Source: Schaalia suimastitidis DSM 15538 (GTDB lineage: Bacteria; Actinomycetota; Actinomycetes; Actinomycetales; Actinomycetaceae). Taken from it: a stretch of 64,000 nucleotides of DNA. This document shows, one piece after another, positions 18,766-27,298 of this stretch. Below the pieces are notes generated by a model. The model saw only the letters and a list, made by a program, of their open reading frames with translations, did no database searches and had not been told where the DNA came from. A program made the translations under genes and the position numbers. The stretch spans positions 638,676 through 702,675 of the forward strand of contig NZ_KE386848.1 of assembly GCF_000429105.1 (NCBI RefSeq), written 5' to 3'. Position 1 is the stretch's first letter, and each line of letters starts with the position of its first letter.

Positions 18766-19314
18766 TCACTTATTTGGGGGAAACGAAACCTTCGCTATTT
18801 TACACGCCCGAGCAACCATATCGACCAGCTCAATGGGGTCAAAATCGTGCGTTTCAATACTGTGCGTCACGAAAGCAGCGCATGCCTGACGGTGGGCAGC
18901 GATCATCTGGGTAAGCATGGCACGAGGCGCCCCCAAACTCACGGGACGCGCCACGTTCAAACCTTGGCGCGCCGCCACATCCGCCGTACTCGCAACCAGC
19001 TCCACCACCTGCGCCCCCCGCATGGTGGCATCAGTGAGCGCTGCAACGATATGTGGATCATGGACCTGGGACGCTCCAAGAACAATGACCCCCTTCCCCA
19101 ATGCCAACGCATCGGCTGCAACCTGCTGACGGTACGCAGCAAAACGCTGATCAGCGGTGATCAGTAACTCCCCGATAGTAGTGCCAAGTGCCTGAGATAC
19201 CGCCTCATCGACATCAATTAACGGCAAGTGAAATGTCTGGGCAAGACGGTGACCCACAGTAGTTTTTCCGCTCCCAGAAACCCCCACCAGTATGATGCAC
19301 GGTCCTTCAGTCAT
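18766..19314 (-). CDS. Shikimate kinase-like P-loop protein (second, divergent copy)
   Basis: 182-residue P-loop kinase-like protein. Walker A is GVSGSGKTT. The shikimate-kinase pattern is partly kept: IDVDEAV where AroK has the DxD, YRQQVA where AroK has FRxxE, and ARPVS near the lid arginine. The substrate-binding GGG is replaced by VLGASQV. It overlaps the aroKB stop by 8 nt and sits in the usual aroK slot next to efp. It could be a weak shikimate kinase, a kinase for another sugar or polyol, or a regulatory relic of the stand-alone AroK displaced by the fusion. Confidence 0.7.
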   Translation of the reverse strand: MTEGPCIILVGVSGSGKTTVGHRLAQTFHLPLIDVDEAVSQALGTTIGELLITADQRFAAYRQQVAADALALGKGVIVLGASQVHDPHIVAALTDATMRGAQVVELVASTADVAARQGLNVARPVSLGAPRAMLTQMIAAHRQACAAFVTHSIETHDFDPIELVDMVARACKIAKVSFPPNK

Positions 19315-20890
19315 TAATACCTACCCTGCGAGCAGCCTCCGTCAGGTCTTCTGGCGTTAAGGTCCGTACCACAGGATGCGTGATGCCTTCGAGAAGAACA
19401 AACCGAAGCCGACCCACGCGAACCTTCTTATCGGTCGACATCACGTGGAGCAGGTCAGCCATTGAGGCACCACTGTAGGACGTAGGCAATCCGATTGCGG
19501 CAAATAGTTGACGGTGCAGGTCCACCGCGGCACTATCGAGCAGCCCTAAGGTGTGAGCAATTTCGGCAGCAAATACGCACCCAACTGCCACCGCGTCCCC
19601 GTGGCGCCACCGGTAGTTTTCACACCGTTCAATCGCATGGGCCAGCGTATGCCCATAGTTGAGAATTTCCCTCAACCCCGACTCTTGTAAGTCGGCTGAT
19701 ACGACCGTTGCTTTGACTTGGACGGCCCGCGTAATGAGTTCACGTAAAACCTCACCGTCATGCCGTAGTGCCTGCGGCCCGTGCTGTTCCACCAGACGCA
19801 GAATCTCCCGATCCCGAATAAAACCGGCTTTAACGATTTCCGCTGCTCCGGCCCGCAGGTCGGCATCTGGCAGTGTCGATAGGTATGACGGGTCCACTAG
19901 GACACGTGTGGGCGTATGAAAAGAACCCACAAGGTTTTTACCTGCCGCCGTGTTAATCCCGGTTTTTCCTCCCACAGCTGCATCCACCATGGCCAATAGT
20001 GTGGTCGGTATCTGCACGACATCGATGCCACGTAGCCACGTTGCAGCAACGAAACCTGCCATATCGGTCGTCGCCCCTCCACCCAAGGCAACAATGGCAT
20101 CGTGGCGCCCGAGTCGCATCTGGCCAGCCACGTTCCACATCTGTGCGACCACGTCAATAGTTTTCGCCTCTTCAGCATCAGGGTGATACTCGGTCCGCAC
20201 TTCCATCCCTGCTGCCGTGAGTTCGTCTGCAAGACGCTCGGCGCTATCAGTCACACTGCGAGCGTGGATAAGGAGGATCTTTGTGCAGGTTGGACGCAGG
20301 CCACCGAGAATATGAGCCGCCTGCACACCTGTGCTGATAATGACAGGGTAGGGTCGGTCGCCACCCACTTTAACGATTATTGGCACCGATGCACAGCGCG
20401 CAACAATGCGTTGCGCTACCTCAGTGGCTGGACCGTCATCTGATGCCTCAGTGTGGGTTGCCACCGCCTCGTAAAGGTCGCCGCGTTCAGCACGTAGGCG
20501 CCTGAGTGCCCCATCGGGGTCGTCACGTAACAGTGGGCGGTGGTTCTTTTGTGTCACGCGACGCAACAACTCGTCGTGCTCAACATCTATATAGACCACG
20601 CTGTGGTGGGCAAGGAGCTCACGTACCCGAGCCGACGTGACGGCTCCCCCACCAAGGGATATGACGCCGCCGCTACGCAGTGCGCATTCCACAGCGTCTG
20701 CTTCGGCCTGACGAAATACTGCTTCACCGTCGTGCGCAAAAATATCACTGACGCTGCGACCAGTACGCACTTCAACAAGTGCATCCGTGTCAATATGTCC
20801 AACGCCCAGTGCCTGGGCCACTAGGCGCCCCACTTTGGTTTTACCGCTTCCAGGCATGCCAACGAAAACTAGTGGCAGTGTCAACGTCAT
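19307..20890 (-). CDS. aroKB: Bifunctional shikimate kinase / 3-dehydroquinate synthase fusion (AroK-AroB)
   Basis: 527 residues. Residues 1-~165 are a complete shikimate kinase: GMPGSGKTKVG, HIDTDALVE, GEAVFRQAEADAVE, SLGGGAV and HRPLLRDDP. From ~172 the protein is dehydroquinate synthase: IVALGGGATTDMAGFVAATWLRGIDVVQ, PTTLLAMVDAAVGGKTGIN, KNLVGSFHTP, AEIVKAGFI and LNYGHTLAHAIE with the zinc histidines. The fused enzymes catalyse two non-consecutive steps of the pathway to chorismate. It follows aroC by 2 nt and overlaps the kinase-like gene. Similar aroK-aroB fusions occur in other actinobacteria, e.g. bifidobacteria. Confidence 0.94.
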   Translation of the reverse strand: MTLTLPLVFVGMPGSGKTKVGRLVAQALGVGHIDTDALVEVRTGRSVSDIFAHDGEAVFRQAEADAVECALRSGGVISLGGGAVTSARVRELLAHHSVVYIDVEHDELLRRVTQKNHRPLLRDDPDGALRRLRAERGDLYEAVATHTEASDDGPATEVAQRIVARCASVPIIVKVGGDRPYPVIISTGVQAAHILGGLRPTCTKILLIHARSVTDSAERLADELTAAGMEVRTEYHPDAEEAKTIDVVAQMWNVAGQMRLGRHDAIVALGGGATTDMAGFVAATWLRGIDVVQIPTTLLAMVDAAVGGKTGINTAAGKNLVGSFHTPTRVLVDPSYLSTLPDADLRAGAAEIVKAGFIRDREILRLVEQHGPQALRHDGEVLRELITRAVQVKATVVSADLQESGLREILNYGHTLAHAIERCENYRWRHGDAVAVGCVFAAEIAHTLGLLDSAAVDLHRQLFAAIGLPTSYSGASMADLLHVMSTDKKVRVGRLRFVLLEGITHPVVRTLTPEDLTEAARRVGIND

Positions 20891-20892
20891 AG

Positions 20893-22110
20893 CTACCTCC
20901 CTAAACGGCTGCCAACATAGGCATTGTATGCGTGAAGGTTACGGCGCATTTCGTCGACGGAAGCACCCCCAGCGTGCACGAATAGCGCGTCAGCCAGGAC
21001 CAAGGCAACCTCAGCCTCGGCAATGACTGCACCCGGTACCACGTGACACGTGTCCGAACGCTGGTGCAGGGCTGTGGCTGCTTCACCACTGTCAAGGTCA
21101 ATGGTGCGCAGCGCGTGGGGGATTGTCGAAATAGGTTTGAATGCCGCCCGGGCAACGATCGGTTGCCCATTGGAGGTCCCACCCTCGATACCACCAGCGT
21201 GGTTTGCTGCTCGCGTAACGTTCCCCGCCTCGTCACGCAGCAATTCGTCGTGGGCGCAGCTTCCGGGCAAGGCAGCCTGGGCGAAACCGTCACCGATTTC
21301 AACACCTTTGACCGATTGAATCGACATCAGTGCTGCAGCAATACGCGCGTCGAGGCGCCGATCAGCTTGAACGTGGCTGCCCAGACCGATGGGAACATGC
21401 CAGGCGATCACCTCGGCAACGCCACCGACCGTGTCGCCAGCAGCTTTCGCTTGTTCAATACGAGCAAGGAAACGTTTTTCAGCCTCTGCATCCAAGGTAC
21501 GCACCGGCGAGGCATTCAATGCCTCTTCATCGCGAGGATGCGGCAGCATAGTGCTCCTGGCACGCTCCTGCCCTACTGCCACCACATGACTGACGAGGCG
21601 TATGCCCGCCACCTGCTCCAGCAGGGCTTGGGCGATGGCACCGAGAGCAACACGGGCAGCCGTTTCGCGGGCAGAGGCACGTTCGAGGATATTGCGGGCA
21701 TCGTCGTGGTCGTAGGAGATCATACCTGGCAGGTCAGCATGGCCAGGTCGTGGCCGCGTGAGGCGCTTATTGCGCGCCACTTCGCGTTCGTCCCCGCTGC
21801 CAGCGTCAATCAGGAGCGCTTCAGGTGCCACGGGGTCTGCGGACATCACCACCTCCCATTTCGGCCACTCCGAGTTGCCAATCTCAACGGCAATGGGCGC
21901 GCCTGTACTACGTCCGTGGCGCACTCCTGCCAGGATTTTCACCTCGTCCTGTTCCCATTTCTGACGGGCACCTCGTCCAGCGCCAAGACGTCGCCGCTGC
22001 AAGGCGCACCGGAGTATATCGGTGGTGATTTCCAATCCGGAAGGCACACCATCAATGGTGGCAAGAAGTGACGGGCCATGTGATTCGCCTGCAGTGAGCC
22101 ATCTGAGCAT
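20893..22110 (-). CDS. aroC: Chorismate synthase
   Basis: FMN-dependent last step of the shikimate pathway, EPSP to chorismate. 405 residues. Family landmarks are LTAGESHGPSL at the N-terminus, RPGHADLPG, RASARETAARVA, and SGEAATALHQRSDTC near the end. It starts the aroC-aroKB-(aroK-like)-efp-nusB run and probably has its own promoter in the 206-nt gap before hisF, where I find no strong promoter. Confidence 0.96.
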   Translation of the reverse strand: MLRWLTAGESHGPSLLATIDGVPSGLEITTDILRCALQRRRLGAGRGARQKWEQDEVKILAGVRHGRSTGAPIAVEIGNSEWPKWEVVMSADPVAPEALLIDAGSGDEREVARNKRLTRPRPGHADLPGMISYDHDDARNILERASARETAARVALGAIAQALLEQVAGIRLVSHVVAVGQERARSTMLPHPRDEEALNASPVRTLDAEAEKRFLARIEQAKAAGDTVGGVAEVIAWHVPIGLGSHVQADRRLDARIAAALMSIQSVKGVEIGDGFAQAALPGSCAHDELLRDEAGNVTRAANHAGGIEGGTSNGQPIVARAAFKPISTIPHALRTIDLDSGEAATALHQRSDTCHVVPGAVIAEAEVALVLADALFVHAGGASVDEMRRNLHAYNAYVGSRLGR

Positions 22111-22316
22111 GGTCCAAGTTTTTCACAGGAAGTCACCCTTGGCTCACGCTGTCCGTGCCCAGACGACGAATAGCGCACAATAGTCGCTAAGGAGGCGGCA
22201 CTGCTACTACACGTTGACGCGGAGCGGGCAACTGCTGCACTAAATGCGTCAATGACAGCATGACGGCTACTACCGTTACCCAAGGATGAACTTGCCCAAG
22301 GATAAACGCCTTGTTG
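22111..22316. other. Intergenic gap hisF/aroC
   Basis: 206 nt between two minus-strand genes. It presumably holds the end of the hisF message and the aroC promoter. I find no convincing hairpin with a T-run or promoter pair; a 5-bp inverted repeat around 22172-22192 is too short to weigh. Confidence 0.4.
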
Positions 22317-23090
22317 TCAGAGCCGAACAGGCAGACCTGCCTGTGCCATTGCTGACTTCACTTCTCCAATGCTGAGCGATCCAAAATGAAATACGGATGC
22401 GGCCAGAACAGCGTCAGCTCCAGCTTGAGCTGCTTCAACAAAATGCTGGGCGCTACCAGCGCCACCTGAGGCAATCACTGGTACGTTCACGGCGCGACGC
22501 ACCTGGGCGAGCATGTCAATGTCGAAACCTTCCTGCACACCGTCGGCATCCATCGAGTTCAACAGTATTTCCCCAGCACCCAGTGACGCTGCGCGAACAG
22601 CCCATTCGATGGCATCAATACCGGTGGACTTGCGTCCCCCGTGTGTGGTCACCTCAAAACCTGAATCGGTATGCACACCCTGGGGACATCGCCTAGCGTC
22701 CACAGAGAGAACAAGTACCTGGTCACCGAAACGGTCCGTTACCCGCGCAATCAGCTCCGGGTCTGCGATGGCTGCGGTATTGACCCCAACCTTGTCCGCA
22801 CCATGTGCCAAAAGGCGCGCAACATCATCAACACTGCGCACACCACCACCAACCGTGAGTGGCACAAAGACCTGTTCAGCCGTGGCTGCCACTACCTCCA
22901 GCATGGTGGCACGTCCCTCAACGGAAGCTGACACGTCGAGGAAGGTAATTTCGTCGGCGCCTTCTTTCCCGTAGCGACCGGCAAGCTCCACGGGGTCACC
23001 AGCGTCTCGAAGATTGTCAAAATTCACGCCTTTGACGACCCGACCGCCGTCGACATCTAAACAGGGGATGACTCGAATTGCCACACTCAT
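22317..23090 (-). CDS. hisF: Imidazole glycerol phosphate synthase cyclase subunit
   Basis: (beta/alpha)8 barrel forming imidazole glycerol phosphate and AICAR from PRFAR with ammonia from HisH. 257 residues from ATG at 23090, chosen because the family N-terminus ([18 protein letters not shown]) starts there and AGAAGGGA lies 8 nt upstream. The two catalytic aspartates are in CLDVDGG and [13 protein letters not shown]. It is separated from hisI, with which it often pairs, and sits 13 nt after the FKBP gene. Confidence 0.95.
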   Translation of the reverse strand: MSVAIRVIPCLDVDGGRVVKGVNFDNLRDAGDPVELAGRYGKEGADEITFLDVSASVEGRATMLEVVAATAEQVFVPLTVGGGVRSVDDVARLLAHGADKVGVNTAAIADPELIARVTDRFGDQVLVLSVDARRCPQGVHTDSGFEVTTHGGRKSTGIDAIEWAVRAASLGAGEILLNSMDADGVQEGFDIDMLAQVRRAVNVPVIASGGAGSAQHFVEAAQAGADAVLAASVFHFGSLSIGEVKSAMAQAGLPVRL

Positions 23091-23103
23091 AGGTAGTTCC
23101 CTT

Positions 23104-24111
23104 CTACTGGGCAGGTGCCTGGGATGTATCAGTGCTCGTCGCTGCTTCATCCGCTGTTTGTTCTGGTGCCGGTTCAGTACCCAAAAGGTCCACTACTACG
23201 CACAATATGTCGTCGCCGGTTGCCTGATCGGCAGGTATGGTGATGGCTAGGCGCGAGCCAACCCGCTGATCAACAACAGCTTGACGTAGCCCCGGCATCG
23301 CTTGGTCAAGACGTAATACCATCGGTATGCCTGTGCGCCAGGTCGAATCTCGTTCAATCTGGTCGCTCCACCCTGTGACAATAAACTGCATCACGATACG
23401 GTCATCGGCTTTCACCTGCTGACCATCACCTCGTAACAGGGTTTGTACAGTGGTTTGGGTAGGCGCCTCGTCACCGTGGCGGATCACAGGGCCCTCCGCA
23501 CCAAGCGTCACGTCAAGTGGCCCTGTACTGACATCAACGGCGGTACCACGTGCCACAGAATACAAAATGTCGACCACGTCGATTTCAATATTTGAGGTCG
23601 CACCTTCAGCACGAGCCTCTTGTGAGACGGGTCGCACATAAATGATGCGGCTACCTTCGGTATGGCCGATGACCGCCTCGGCAAGCTCAGGGCCAAGCCC
23701 TTCCGCGCTTGCCGTGCCCACCGTCAACTGAGGGCGTCCATCAGGCGACAAGATTGCACCGCTGCTGCCGTCAAAGGCAGTGACAGAAACCAACACCGGT
23801 GAGCCTTCAGTGATTTCACGCCCATCCCCCACAGTGTCCACGTGCCGTTTCACATCAGTGACATTCAGGGTTTGCGTAATATTGACCACCGGGATAGCCC
23901 CCACACGCCCAGAGACTTCCACGCCCAGCGGCGTGCTTTGGGTGGTGTCCTCTGCGGCAGTAGTCATCACCGCATTATTGCGGTATTTCTGGATGACAAT
24001 CGCTGCGCCAATAATGAGCGCAATCACAATGAGGGTGACGAAAAGGGCGCGCGGCCAACGGCGACGCGCCTTGCGGCGACGTTTGTGGGCGTGGGTGGGG
24101 ACTGTACTCAT
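23104..24111 (-). CDS. Membrane-anchored FKBP-type peptidyl-prolyl isomerase-like protein
   Basis: 335 residues. The basic N-terminus ([13 protein letters not shown]) and one membrane segment (about 22-43) predict an extracellular anchored protein. The extracellular part has two weakly similar halves. The second (about 215-315: [16 protein letters not shown], then [28 protein letters not shown]) matches the FKBP fold with GxxxGSR. A Thr/Ala-rich tail follows. It overlaps pafA by 4 nt. FKBP-type genes next to pafA are usual in actinobacteria, with no established link to pupylation. Confidence 0.8.
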   Translation of the reverse strand: MSTVPTHAHKRRRKARRRWPRALFVTLIVIALIIGAAIVIQKYRNNAVMTTAAEDTTQSTPLGVEVSGRVGAIPVVNITQTLNVTDVKRHVDTVGDGREITEGSPVLVSVTAFDGSSGAILSPDGRPQLTVGTASAEGLGPELAEAVIGHTEGSRIIYVRPVSQEARAEGATSNIEIDVVDILYSVARGTAVDVSTGPLDVTLGAEGPVIRHGDEAPTQTTVQTLLRGDGQQVKADDRIVMQFIVTGWSDQIERDSTWRTGIPMVLRLDQAMPGLRQAVVDQRVGSRLAITIPADQATGDDILCVVVDLLGTEPAPEQTADEAATSTDTSQAPAQ

Positions 24112-25496
24112 GCTGGTAACACCGGGCTTTGCGAGTGGATCAGGTCAAGGATGGCGTCGATACGTGGATCGTGTGACGCTAATGGATCTTGTAGTGCAAG
24201 GGGCGTCGCAGAGCCTATTTCGAGGCGAAGATGCACCCAGTCGGCAGCCAAATCAACACGCGCATCTTCGGCGGCGCCAATCACCATGCCCCGCAAATGC
24301 GCCCGCGTAGTTGCGGGCGGCACTGTGAGTGCGCGCAGTACTTGGGCGTCGGTTGTCAGGCGCCGCATGAGGCCGCTCGCTTCCATGCGTGGCGCGAGAC
24401 CACCGTTAGTGATGTCGTGGTAGCTCAGGTCGAGGCGGGCCACCCTTGGGTCAGCAAAGGTGGTATTGGCACGCCTGCAGTAGGACGTGAGGAGCTTGTA
24501 TTTAATGGCAAAATCGAGTTCAGTTTCGACCGTGTTCCACACGCCGCTGGCAAGGGCGTCAATACCGCGCCCCCACAGATCAGCAACATAACGGTGGAGC
24601 GGTGACAACGTATCCACGTCCAGTGCGTGAAGGACCCGTCTGCGAATTTCCCGCTGAATATCGGCAGCACTCATCTGGCGGCCGTCAGCCAGATCCAGCC
24701 GGTGGGTGCCACTCAGGTCCGTATTGAGTTCTCTGATGGAACGCATGGGGTCAGCCAGCGCGAGGTCTTCAATGTGCAAGCCGTCTTCGACGGCATCCAA
24801 CAACATTTCGGTGGCGCCCACCTTTAAGGCGGTGGTCGCCTCGCAAATATTGGAATCACCCACGATGACGTGCATCCGCCTATACGACGTGGAATCCGCT
24901 AAGGGTTCGTCACGCGTATTAATAATGGGCCGTGATCGTGTGGTTGCGGAAGAGACAGCATCCCACATTTGATCGGCGCGCTGTGACAACCCGTATGACG
25001 GGCCACTGGGCGTATGACGAATATGTCCAGCCCCCACCAAAGCCTGCCGGGTAATAAAATAGGCGATCAGCGCATCAGCAACCTGACGGAAATCGCGTCG
25101 ACGGTGCAGAAGATAGTTTTCGTGGCACCCATAGGAGTTACCCTGTGAATCGACGTTATTGCGAATCAGGTGCAGACGTTCGCCTTTGCCTTCACTTGCC
25201 AGGCGTTCATTTGCCTGGTGAGCAAGGTCGGCGAGCATATGGCGACCCGCACGGTCTTGGGCAAGGAGGTCGCTGAGCGTGTCACATTCAGCGGTGGCAT
25301 ATTCAGGGTGAGCGCCCACGTCAAGGTACAGTCGGCCACCATTACGCAAGAATACATTCGAAGAACGACCTCTATGCAGAAGCGGTGTGAATAATTCGCG
25401 CGCCGCAGCATCCGCATCCAACGTCGATGGCGTGCCATCTACTGTAGGAGCGGTGAGCCCATACTCTGTTTCAATGCCGACAACGCGTCGCTTCAC
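24108..25496 (-). CDS. pafA: Pup-protein ligase PafA
   Basis: Glutamine-synthetase-fold ligase joining the Pup C-terminal glutamate to substrate lysines using ATP. The start is GTG at 25496, reading VKRRVVGIETEYGL as in other PafA proteins, one base after the pup stop; this gives 462 residues. Visible blocks are RLYLDVGAHPEYATAECD, LIRNNVDSQGNSYGCHENYL, RPIINTRDEPLADS and RRMHVIVGDSNICEATTALK. An AAAGG stretch inside the pup end can serve as Shine-Dalgarno. Confidence 0.96.
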   Translation of the reverse strand: MKRRVVGIETEYGLTAPTVDGTPSTLDADAAARELFTPLLHRGRSSNVFLRNGGRLYLDVGAHPEYATAECDTLSDLLAQDRAGRHMLADLAHQANERLASEGKGERLHLIRNNVDSQGNSYGCHENYLLHRRRDFRQVADALIAYFITRQALVGAGHIRHTPSGPSYGLSQRADQMWDAVSSATTRSRPIINTRDEPLADSTSYRRMHVIVGDSNICEATTALKVGATEMLLDAVEDGLHIEDLALADPMRSIRELNTDLSGTHRLDLADGRQMSAADIQREIRRRVLHALDVDTLSPLHRYVADLWGRGIDALASGVWNTVETELDFAIKYKLLTSYCRRANTTFADPRVARLDLSYHDITNGGLAPRMEASGLMRRLTTDAQVLRALTVPPATTRAHLRGMVIGAAEDARVDLAADWVHLRLEIGSATPLALQDPLASHDPRIDAILDLIHSQSPVLPA

Positions 25497-25497
25497 G

Positions 25498-25677
25498 TTA
25501 CTGGCCGCCTTTCTGAACAAAACCTTGGACGAAGGCGGCAGCGTTGGTTTCAAGGACGGCATCGATTTCGTCGAGGAGTGCGTCAATGGGTTGCACCTGG
25601 GCACTTACCTGGCCTGATGCGAAATCCTCGTCACCGTCACCGGTTGGTCCACCCGCGTAGATGTGCGTCTGGTCCAT
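25498..25677 (-). CDS. pup: Prokaryotic ubiquitin-like protein Pup
   Basis: 59 residues beginning MDQTHIYAGGP and ending AAAFVQGFVQKGGQ. The C-terminal GGQ means the last residue must be deamidated to Glu by Dop before ligation. The middle (IDALLDEIDAVLETNA) is the coiled-coil segment that binds the Arc/Mpa ATPase. An AAAGGTGAT Shine-Dalgarno lies upstream. The pup stop and the pafA GTG are one base apart; no prcB or prcA lies between them, unlike in Mycobacterium. Confidence 0.96.
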   Translation of the reverse strand: MDQTHIYAGGPTGDGDEDFASGQVSAQVQPIDALLDEIDAVLETNAAAFVQGFVQKGGQ

Positions 25678-25747
25678 CGTGTCATCACCTTTCTTTAGCT
25701 TTTATGAGTCTGCCTGAATTGATGAGGCTTCGCATCTGCGGTGTCTC

Positions 25748-27298
25748 TTAATTGCCCGAAATAATGCGCTCAAGGAGCACGTGGTCGATGGTGTCGGCAC
25801 TGGGCATAGGGATACGTACAAGGTCACCTGCACCCGGGTCAAAGATCACAGAAGTCCACGATGCTTTCACTAGGTCAGGGCGCGTAGAAACGGCAAGGCC
25901 ACGCAGATAAGCACGCGTATTGGTCGGGGCGTTCCACGCTGCCTTTTCCACCTGCGTCGGCGTGAAAAGACGCTTGACGAGGCCAGCCGCATCGAGCCGG
26001 TCGACGAGCGATTTTTCCGGCCTTAAGTCAGCCCACTGCAGATCCATCGCTGCCAGGCGCGCATCAGTCCAGTCACATCCGAGCCGGTCCTTTTGGCGCA
26101 TCAACAACTGATATTTGCCCACCCATTCCACTTCCGTAGCCACCGACCACAGGTCGCTTTTCATGCGGTCAAGGATGTCTTGCCACAGGAAAAGAACGTG
26201 GGCTGCGTCGCTGTCAGGTTCAATACCGAGCCTTGCATAAGTCTCGAGCACCAAGTCAAGGTAGTGCTGTTGCATATCGATGCCGCTCCATGAGGCACCT
26301 GCCACAGTGGTCACATGGTAGTCAAGGTCCGGGTGGTGGCTTATATTCCACGTTTCCCTTACCGGATCGTCCAACGCAAGTGCATCCCATTGCATGCCAA
26401 TGCCCTGTTCAATAGCCCATAGCACCAAAGTCGTTGTGCCAAAACGTAGGTAGGCGGAGTAGTCAAACAGGTTGGCGTCACCACCGATGACGTGGAGTCG
26501 GCGCCAAGCGGAAGGATTCGCGTGGGGTTCATCGCGGGTGTTAATGATGGGCCGGTTGAAGGTCGTTTCCAAACCCACTTCGTTTTCAACGAAATCGGCG
26601 CGTTGCGAGATCTGGAAACCTGACACCTCGCTGCGTTGCCCTCGCCCGAGGCGGCCTGAGCCACACAATATGGGACGCGTCACGAAAAAAGGAGTGAGGC
26701 CGCGAATCAAATCGTCAAGGTCGACGCGACGGGCCACCTGATAGTTTTCGTGTGTCCCATAAGCGGCGCCTTTACCGTCGGTGTTATTTTTCACCAGCAC
26801 AATGTCGCCACCTGGCGTGCCACGCAGGGCGTCCATGGCGCGCCGTGCGATCACGTCCCCAGCACGATCCCACAGCACCGCGTCAGATGGGCCTAGGGTT
26901 TCAGGGGCTGAATATTCTGGGTGAGCATGGTCAACGTAGACGCGCGCCCCGTTGGGCATTACTGCGGTCGTGGCGGCAGGTAAGGCAAGTTCTTCAGCTG
27001 TTGGTCGCCTCATACGTTCTTCGCCACCTGAGGGTGCCAAGTGGTACGGGTCGTCAGTCAGAAGTGACGGGTCCGCCGCCGCACGGGACATGCGCATACC
27101 ACGCAGGTCGTTGAGCGGATCTTCACCAGTGTAGTCCCAACGCACCGGTGCCCCTACCTGAGCGGGGGTGGCGCTACGGGAAAACCCAGCGACCGCCTCG
27201 ACAATTGTGGTGGACAGTGCAACAGGATTTGCCCACGTGTTACCGACCTGGTAGATGCCGAATTCCGTTTCGGTACCAATAATGCGCCGCACGCTCAC
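25748..27298 (-). CDS. dop: Pup deamidase / depupylase Dop
   Basis: PafA paralogue that deamidates Pup-Gln and removes Pup from substrates. 516 residues: VRRIIGTETEFGIY start, a Dop-type insert around 45-95 (the flexible Dop loop), RVYVDHAHPEYSAPET, VLVKNNTDGKGAAYGTHENYQV, RPIINTRDEPHANPSAWRRLHVI and GDANLFDYS. It overlaps arc by 4 nt and precedes pup by 70 nt. Confidence 0.96.
   Translation of the reverse strand: MSVRRIIGTETEFGIYQVGNTWANPVALSTTIVEAVAGFSRSATPAQVGAPVRWDYTGEDPLNDLRGMRMSRAAADPSLLTDDPYHLAPSGGEERMRRPTAEELALPAATTAVMPNGARVYVDHAHPEYSAPETLGPSDAVLWDRAGDVIARRAMDALRGTPGGDIVLVKNNTDGKGAAYGTHENYQVARRVDLDDLIRGLTPFFVTRPILCGSGRLGRGQRSEVSGFQISQRADFVENEVGLETTFNRPIINTRDEPHANPSAWRRLHVIGGDANLFDYSAYLRFGTTTLVLWAIEQGIGMQWDALALDDPVRETWNISHHPDLDYHVTTVAGASWSGIDMQQHYLDLVLETYARLGIEPDSDAAHVLFLWQDILDRMKSDLWSVATEVEWVGKYQLLMRQKDRLGCDWTDARLAAMDLQWADLRPEKSLVDRLDAAGLVKRLFTPTQVEKAAWNAPTNTRAYLRGLAVSTRPDLVKASWTSVIFDPGAGDLVRIPMPSADTIDHVLLERIISGN

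Noticed and set aside
18187..19167. Long open plus-strand frame of 326 codons over efp and the kinase-like gene
   Set aside because: It is antisense to two well-supported genes, is rich in His/Arg/Asn as expected for a shadow frame, and shows no known motif.
21043..22071. 342-codon plus-strand frame antisense to aroC
   Set aside because: aroC has all family motifs on the other strand; the antisense product has shadow-like composition and no ribosome binding site.
25498..25604. Longer pafA start reading through the pup region
   Set aside because: It would overlap pup in another frame; GTG 25496 gives the family N-terminus.
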